Shown here piece after piece: positions 56,746-64,000 of a stretch of DNA of 64,000 nucleotides. The stretch spans positions 1,371,001 through 1,435,000 of the forward strand of contig JAAOOA010000524.1 in the NCBI GenBank assembly GCA_012861695.1, written 5' to 3'. Origin of the DNA: Trematomus loennbergii (Eukaryota > Chordata > Actinopteri > Perciformes > Nototheniidae). Position numbers and translations under genes: made by a program. Under the pieces are notes generated by a model that worked only from the letters and a program-made list of their open reading frames with translations, made no database searches and had not been told where the DNA came from. How positions within the stretch are numbered: the stretch's first letter is position 1; every line of letters begins with the position of its first letter.

Positions 56746-58283
56746 AATGTGGCTTCTTTTTTGTATTAGTCAATGATTGTGTCCTTAAAGAGCTTTGATT
56801 TTTTTAAAAGATGTGTAGTCCAAACTCTGCTCTCTTATGCTACTCAGCTATTTATTTTATTGCCCTCTGACTCAGCTTCCTTCACACCCTCCTCTCATTT
56901 ATTTTATTACATTTTGTCTCTGTGTGTTGATGATATATTGTCGCTGCCTCGCTTCATTTTCCACACTAACACACTGCAGTATGAGGACACACATTACTAG
57001 GCTACACTGAATATACAACATAACAGTATGAGGAGTATTTAATGAATACACTAAGATTTACAAAGTATTAAACCTGCAGTAATAACAGCAGGCAGTGCGG
57101 GTAAAAAGTAAAAAATATGTATTGTGCCGGTCTAAGTAGACAGCAAAATGTGCTAATAGCAATACATTAAGAAAACAGTATGATATGTAAAGTAGATGTG
57201 GAAGTACTTTTTACTCCAGTACTCTACTTTGGAGAACATGCACTTTACTTTCTGTATTTTCTGCTACATCATACTCCACTACATCTCAGAGGAAAATGTT
57301 GTTTATTTTGAATGCTTGTGATTGTTCCCTGCATGCACACTATTGCGTTTTGTCCCCATGTGGTTTCTTCGGTCATGCAGCAATGGAAAGATTTGCCCTG
57401 ACAGCCTCCTTCATGCCGGTTTCGCTGCATCAATAATTGATCATATTTGGAGAAAACAGTCCTGTATAGCTGTTGAAGGTGAAAGAGGACAAAGCCTTGA
57501 AGCTTACTAACGACACCGTGTTAACTCGGGTATCTGCAGCCACAGATTGTTCACTTTAATAGAAATGGAGGAAAAACCGAAAAACCCAGGGATGGTGAAC
57601 AGAAGGACGCTCGCTGCATGGAGATGTGAGAAACAGAGCGTCGTTAACAGTCCGCTCTCTGCACAGCCGAGTCACAGCTCATTAGTGCTAATCTCTCTCC
57701 AGTTTTTCCTCATGATGTCTCTATCAAACTTTCTCTCTGCTCTGAAGCACAGCCGTCCCAGAATCCTCTGTCCGGTCCTCACACAGTCTGAGGCTTTATC
57801 TGCACTCAGGGATTCAGTTTTTCAGCGTCAAGAGAACTGCAGCCTCGGTTTGTTGGGGAAGAATTAAGAGTCCGGCTCGTGACCTTTCTCTTCTGTCCCT
57901 CCTCATTTATCGTCCTTTATAACAGTCTCCATCCAGCCTGCACACAATATGCTCCAACAACAGACCAGGGGGGAACAATGTGATAAAACATCTCGACCAA
58001 TTGGCACTTTTGCCCAATAACACTACATCTAACAGGACTAAATGTTATCAAAATTGCAATGTTTGCTAAAGGCTTAAGAGATATCGTTCTACTCTACAGA
58101 CTAAACAAAACATATTGGTTTGGTACATATCCTCTTAACCATAACCAACCTACCAACCTTAACCAAGTCACACCATGATCATATCAATATATTTTACTGG
58201 AGTGGGGAATTTGAAACTGGACTTTGAATTGGAATTCTATATAAAAAATTACAATTTTACAATTCCCAGGTTTCAATCCCAGT

Positions 58284-58950
58284 TTAAAGGTCACCTATCA
58301 TGCTATTTTTAGGCAATAGCATAGGTCTCAGATACAAATATATAAAAAAACATGTCTATGAAGTGTTTTGCTCAAAATACCAAACAGATCACCCATTCTA
58401 GCCATGACTCATATCCCTCTATTTCCTTCCTGTTTCAAAAGGAGGGGGCTGAGCTCATGCGGGACCCGGCAGCTACTGTCTAAACTAAATGCTGCCGTGA
58501 TGAAACGCCATATCATGGATTATCAAGGGTTGTTTCTGAAACAGTATGGAGCTCAAAGCTTTCTCTCTTGCCGGTTATACCACAAGGTGAGTTCCTTTGT
58601 ATTTCCTGCTTCTTCACACACATGCTCTCCAGTACAGGTTAGCTCTGAGTGGTTAGCGATGCTAATGTAACACCGACCATATTACGTCCAAAACAGTCGG
58701 GCATTGTTTCTGATAGCAACGTTTCTGATAGGGCCGTGGTGTAAAGCCAGCCTACATTTCCGATATTACGTCATATCGGACGCAAATCTGGATCAGCTCC
58801 GTTGTAGCCCCGTTTTTAGAGATTTGGGTACGGAGGAAAAGAGAGAGGGTTTTATTTTCTGGCGCTGCGTGAGTTCCCCGACACACCGGGGACACATAGT
58901 TATGTATAAAAGACATCAAAAAGTGCATTTGCATGATAGGTCCCCTTTAA
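58284..58950. mobile_element. TTAA MITE (family D, B/C-like), 667 bp
   Basis: TTAAAGGTCACCTATCATGC and GCATGATAGGTCCCCTTTAA. Left half resembles family C (caatagcataggtctcagat), right half family B (gagatttgggtacggaggaa), so it is a chimera or an ancestor-like form. Confidence 0.82.
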
Positions 58951-59857
58951 GGTATACCAATTGCGTTCTTTATTTCAAACAGTATACATCGCCAAATGCA
59001 GTGGATCTATCAGCTGACAGTTTGTGCTAGAGGGATAGGACCATGCTTGGGGATAATGGCCAAAGTGTATTAAAAATGTCAACTAAAAAAACTAAATTCC
59101 AATTCAAAATTCCAGTTTCAAATGAGTTACTTATTCCAAAGTGTGCAGTCCTACATGTAACATTGTTGTGCATTATAAGATACATCTATACAATCTAATG
59201 CAGTGACTCACAAACGTTGCGGTACACGAGAGCATTGTTGAAATACAACACAAGTACTCAAGAAAGAAAAGGCACTTTCCTTATCTTCTAGTTGCACCTT
59301 GTAATTACCCATATCTCACAAAACCTTGAATAATCCCCAGGTAAACCTCTAAGCCCTTAAATAGTAGGTTTATCCTCTAACTAACCTGGTGGCGTTACCA
59401 TTCAGTGTTTGCTCCATTTTCTCTGGTTCCATTAGTCGTCATATCTCCGATATATTTTTCGGGCACCATGTTGCTTTTTATTTTCCAGCACCAAACAGCT
59501 CGTATGCCCCAGGCTCTGGCACACTCTGTGAATCCATTAAATCTAAGTAGCTGATAATAACCCACATTAGTCCCTTTATCTATATTTCCACACGGACTAA
59601 CGGACAGAACTAAGAGATTCTCAGGAGCTAAATGAATTGCTTCACAAGGTGCTGTGATCCATTCGCTAATCTAAGAAGCAGGAGGGAGGATCAATACAGG
59701 AAGACGGAAACAGCAACGTTACTTCAGCTTCATCAGTTTAAACTGGAGGAGGGAATGGATGAGTCTGCAGACTTCACATACAGACACACCACTTATGCAA
59801 CATGAACACATGCATTCTGCACAGTGTTTTAATTGGACTGGATTCAAGGGAGTAAAC

Positions 59858-60823
59858 TTAAAGGTCTCTTATTATACTGTTTTTCATCAATATATTATAG
59901 GTCTCAGATATATACAAAACACGTCCCTGAAGTGTTTGGCTCCAAACACCAAACAGATCATTGCAGCATCCCATAATCCCCTCTGTTTCTGCCCTGTTTC
60001 AAAGTGCTGATTCTCTGTCTGTTACTTTAGATGAAAATAAGGAGCCCCTCCCCACGCCCCTCTGAGAGATATTTGGTTACAAAGAACACATTGGTGCTCT
60101 AGGAGGAGATTCAGGTGATAAGTGTGGGGGGGGGGGGGGTTACCTTGGTTGGTGATTGGCTAATGGTTACACAAGCCAAAACATCGCTATGACATCATAA
60201 AGTGGCCAAAATCTGATCAGCTCTTTTTATATAAATGGATCAGGACAAAAAGAGAGAGAATCTTTGTTCCTGAAACTTTCAGAACCTCTTTACACAGAGG
60301 GGACACATGTTGATGTAGAAGAGACATGAGAAGTGGGGACACATGTTGATGTAGAAGAGACATGAAGAAGAGGGGACACATGTTGATGTAGAAGAGACAT
60401 GAAGAAGAGGGGACACATGTTGATGTAGAAGAGACATGAAGAAGAGGGGACACATGTTGATGTAGAAGAGACATGAAGAAGAGGGGACACATGTTGATGT
60501 AGAAAGACATGAAGAAGAGGGGACACATGTTGATGTAGAAGAGACATGGAGAAGAGGGACACATGTTGATGTAGAAGAGACATGAAGAAGAGGGGACACA
60601 TGTTGGTGTAGAAGAGACATGAAGAAGAGGGGACACATGTTGATGTAGAAGAGACATGAAGAAGAGGGGACACATGTTGATGTAGAAGAGACATGAAGAG
60701 AGGGGACACATGTTGATGTAGAAGAGACATGAAGAAGAGGGGACACATGTTGATGTAGAAGAGACATGAAGAAGAGGGGACACATGTTGAACAAGTGGAT
60801 TTTGCATAATGGGTGACCTTTAA
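59858..60823 (-). mobile_element. TTAA MITE (family C) with 37-bp minisatellite, second copy
   Basis: Reverse orientation of 47716-48883. TTAAAGGTCTCTTATTATAC and CATAATGGGTGACCTTTAA with TTAA borders. Confidence 0.87.
60296..60792. repeat. 37-bp minisatellite, about 13 copies
   Basis: Unit ggacacatgttgatgtagaa plus gagacatgaagaagagg. Several copies have single-base deletions. Same unit as 47743-48447 on the opposite strand. Confidence 0.97.
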
Positions 60824-61416
60824 CTTTCTTTAACATTGTAACATTGTGAATATACGGTATCTGTAAAAGGACAAAACAAATCATTTTCTACGCTGCCTAA
60901 GATGTACAAGTGTTTGTCGACCGCTTTAAAGTCAAAACTGCTCCACCAATTATAAATCCGTTCAGAGGTTGTAGGTTGATTTCTCAAAAGGTTGACCTAC
61001 AACCCATGATGTATTAAAGTGAGACTGAAGCAAAAGTTGTGCACCAGTCAATCCTCTAATTAAATACAGCGTTAAATCCCAGTAGTAATCCAAGAATGAT
61101 GGTTTCGTAACACTATAATGTTAGAGAAAGAAGTACAATGCATACAAATGGCTGACTGAGCCTGCTGACAATGCATCTACAGTAAGGAGTGTGAAATGCC
61201 TTTTTTTTTTAAATAATATTACCCCTTTGTTGAGTTCAGCTGCACATACATTTTGCAAACCGAGCAAAGTTTATTTTAGGAAGCTGCTCTTCTTTACACC
61301 TGGCCTCCCCTGAGAGGTTAGGCTGAAGTGAGTTGACCTTCTTATCAAAGAGTTTTACTGACGGGCAAGTAAAAGATATGAAGAGCTGAAGCTTAACTTA
61401 TGAGGAAATCAAGACA

Positions 61417-61602
61417 TGACATGTTACTTGTTAGACGCTTTTATCCAAAGCGACTTACATACTCAATACTGTGGACAATCCCCACAGGAGCAATTTGGGG
61501 TGAAGTGTCTCAGGGACACAACGACATGCTGACTGCAGTGGGGTTTGAACCTGTGCTCCCTGATCACCAACGCACTAATCCACTGCGCCACACGCCTCCC
61601 AA
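61417..61602 (-). mobile_element. tRNA-derived SINE with L2-like tail
   Basis: Minus strand: gaggcgtgtggcgcagtgga head, caggttcaaaccccactgca, and tail gtaagtcgctttggataaaa. Confidence 0.86.
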
Positions 61603-61906
61603 GAAATGTATATTTGTGTTTGATTTGAAGTTTGTGTAAACAGAGTCACGGTGCTGAAAACATCTCTGATCCTTAGTGCATTTATAAAACATTTTGTTTA
61701 CACTTTTTCTGCCAAACTTAAATTCCCCTTTCAGATTTTTAATTATAGGGAATAAAGAGACTGTTACCTTGATACATATCCAATTAAGAGTTAGCTAAAT
61801 GTATGTAATCAGTACACAGCATGTCGAGTTAAACAATAATGAAGAAAACATATCATGACCAACTCGCTGCACCACTTCAAAGTTAAGTAAATGAATAAAA
61901 AATGAA

Positions 61907-62296
61907 TTAAAGGTGGTGTAGGTAATTCACTTCAGAAACATTTTGTTATATTCCATGGAATGCTCTTAACATCCCGATAGCAATGAATATATTAAATGCT
62001 TTGACAATAAATCCATTAAAAAATGTTCCTCTATGGAAGCCGTGGCGCTGTAGAAAGCACGACCAATCATCTGAGCCGGCCCGGCTAAAGTAACTGGATG
62101 GCCTACCTGCCTGTCAGCCTTCCATCTGTGCACAAACTTATCTCGTGCCCTCATTGGTCATGTGCGCGTTCGTGTGTGTTGGAGGAGGGGCTCTGTTAGG
62201 AAGTTTGAAGGAAGTGGCAGATATTTTCCGCTTGTGTACTTTCAACTTCTAGCGCACTCGAGCTGGTTTCTCCATTCTTACCTACCCTACCTTTAA
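61907..62296. mobile_element. TTAA MITE, family E
   Basis: TTAAAGGTGGTGTAGGTAAT and TACCTACCCTACCTTTAA. Internal tctgtgcacaaacttatctc and ctcattggtcatgtgcgcgt match the inverse of 11460-11846. Confidence 0.87.
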
Positions 62297-62832
62297 TATT
62301 TCATTTGTTTTGAATTCATTTGAATCTGCTATTTGTTACATTCCTCAAAATCTTTGCAGAAATGATGATCATGGACCTGTAAAAAAAAAAAGCGTCTAAT
62401 TTCCGATGTGTATAATTTGTGAAATCAGTTTCCTGCTGTGTCGCTGTTCTGCTAAAGTGTTTAAATCATTAGGAGCAGTCTGCTGGGCTGGAGTTAGTAA
62501 TTAAAGAGACAAACCCTTAATAGGAAGCAAAATAAGAAGACATGGTAGGAGTGTCCTTGAGCAAGTCATTACATGAAATCCCAGCTCAGCAGATCTGAAG
62601 CTGACCTCCGACCTCAGAGGGAGTTAAAACTGAATTTCTCTACACAGATTCATTAATGTTTTAACAGTGCCTGCTAGCTTCCTCGTATCACTTCCTTTAG
62701 AGGAGATTTAAATTACATTACAGCCTGCAGAAAGTCTACACTCAGCTTGTAAACGATTATTATAGTGATTGATTATTTGTCTAATGTTTAGATGATATTG
62801 AGCTATTTTATGTTTTCTTATTTTTGGTGGGT

Positions 62833-63778
62833 TTAAAGAGGCCCTATTTTAGCTTTTTGTGGTTTTCCCTTTCCTGTAGTGTGTTGTATAGCGTTATATA
62901 ACTATGTAACACTCACGCTTCTATTGGCCAGCGCTCCAACACATTGTACGTGATAGGCTAAGGGGCGGGACATCTCTAAGCGGTTGACTAATCACAACAG
63001 AGCCGGCCAGCTAACCAATCACGGACCGTCCACACAGCAGCGTTAAAAAAATCTTGGAACGCTTCTGCCCATTCACTTTGAATGGGGTGACGTCACTTTG
63101 ACTCACTTTTCGCCGAACTGCATTGTGGGCATCAGAGCGGAGATTTTCAGGATTTTCAGATTCAAAGTTGAGCAATGTTCAACTTTTGAAGCTGAGGTGG
63201 AAGCGTCAGCCAATCAAATCCCGTGTATGCAAATCTGACAGTTCAAGCGCTAGCCAATCAAATCGTGTGTATGCTGGGAGAGACATACCGCAGGTCATTT
63301 CCTCATATTCCAAAACATGGAGGAGAAATGAGCGGTAGGGAATCACCCGGTGCTTTATGACCAGTCCCTATTTACCTACCGGGATATAAACCGGAGGAGC
63401 CAGGCATGGAGGGAGGTGGCAGAGACAGTGGTAGGTTTTCGCTGTTTGGGGAGTTTATATCCAGTTTACTTCGGGCTTTTTTGCTTCGTATGTCGGGGGC
63501 GGGAGATTCATGTGATTGGTTGTTGGTGCCTTGCTCGCAAAAAAATCCCCAAGCTTCAGATACGCCCACCTCCAAGATTCTTTTAACGCTGCTGTGTGGA
63601 CAGGCCGTCAGAGCAGACTGGGCTCTGGTTTTAGACAGAGGGTGAAAAGAGGTGCTGCAGCACAGGCAGTATGAGAAAAATAAAGAGCTTTTTGAACATT
63701 AAAGCATGGAGACATGTCACAGGAGAGACACTACATACTGATATACACCTGAACATTTGCATGATATGTCCTCTTTAA
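62833..63778. mobile_element. family-A MITE with nested TIR element
   Basis: TTAAAGAGGCCCTATTTTAG and ATGATATGTCCTCTTTAA with TTAA borders. It carries gctccaacacattgtacgtg, gggcgggacatctctaagcg, and CCAAT/ATTGG motifs. Interrupted at 63022-63607. Confidence 0.88.
63022..63607. mobile_element. nested TIR element, 586 bp, TCA duplication
   Basis: Left cggaccgtccacacagcagc and right gctgctgtgtggacaggccg form the inverted repeat. TCA flanks both sides (63019-63021 and 63608-63610), restoring the host consensus ccaatcagagcagact. A 3-bp TNA-type duplication suggests a Harbinger/IS-like superfamily. Confidence 0.85.
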
Positions 63779-64000
63779 GTGATGCAAACTAACAACAATT
63801 TGTTTTGAAACAAATTGAGGCGATCAAAAACCACAACCCCCGACAAAAGACGGTGGATTTTGAAGTTTTAGAATAGACTAAAAAGCCACGACACAGCATC
63901 GTATTTCAGAGCAAGTGGGTGATAATAAACACAGCGCTTTTTGAGGAAAGGTGATGCAGTGAGGAAAAACAAAATGGCATGAGGAATCATCTCAGAACGG

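Larger units (their letters stand above)
55290..64000 (-). other. dner: dner intron 1 (partial)
   Basis: More than 8.7 kb to the window edge, with no exon 1 in sight. Holds MITEs of families A, C, D and E, the second L2 end and a SINE. 56750-58280 and 58951-59857 are unassigned apart from a 'gtactctactt' repeat at 57185-57300. Confidence 0.85.

Noticed and set aside
60217..60884. Minus-strand ORFs with the same repeats
   Set aside because: Reversed copy of the same 37-bp array.

Overview
This window is vertebrate nuclear DNA, almost certainly from a teleost fish. It holds intron-split genes with GT-AG splice sites. It also holds long CA/GT microsatellites, poly-G tracts and many fish-type transposons: TTAA-flanked MITEs, hAT and PIF/Harbinger elements, L2/Rex-like LINE ends and tRNA-derived SINEs. 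No prokaryotic or viral gene was seen.

The window is built around one gene on the minus strand, dner (Delta/Notch-like EGF repeat-containing receptor). Twelve consecutive coding exons, matching exons 2-13 of the 13-exon vertebrate gene, run from 55289 down to the stop codon at 18186. They are followed by about 1 kb of 3'UTR ending near a poly(A) signal at 17166-17171. Exon 1 (signal peptide and first EGF repeat) lies beyond the right edge. The exons encode nine EGF-like repeats, a divergent non-EGF segment, a transmembrane helix and a strongly conserved cytoplasmic tail. About 3.6 kb further down on the same strand is a CpG-rich block at about 13262-13560. It carries a ten-codon first exon (MWQPASERLQ, then a splice donor) that I identify as pid1 exon 1. 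The rest of pid1 lies off the left edge, so positions 1-13273 are pid1 intron 1. The dner-pid1 order and shared strand match the mammalian arrangement as I remember it.

Four dner exons (2, 6, 8 and 11) carry single-base deletions, five events in total. All splice sites are intact and no substitution creates a stop codon. The summed coding length of exons 2-13 is 2029 nt as given and becomes 2034 nt, divisible by three, if the five bases are counted. This looks more like base-level assembly error than a dead gene, but raw reads must decide.

The rest is introns and intergenic DNA filled with mobile elements. Layout: 1-13273 pid1 intron 1 (CA repeat, 57-bp minisatellite inside a MITE, compound MITE at 10.4-11.3 kb); 13.3-13.6 kb pid1 promoter/exon 1; 13.6-17.1 kb intergenic with a Harbinger-type MITE; 17.1-55.3 kb dner; 55.3-64 kb dner intron 1 with more MITEs. 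The most notable non-gene observations are: (i) several MITE families sharing TTAAAGG-like ends, three copies of which have grown subterminal minisatellites; (ii) a tandem duplication in intron 8 that copied the last 34 bp of exon 8; (iii) exon 6 sandwiched between CA/GT microsatellites that form its splice sites; (iv) four MITE copies inside dner, each carrying a perfect TGACGTCA site.
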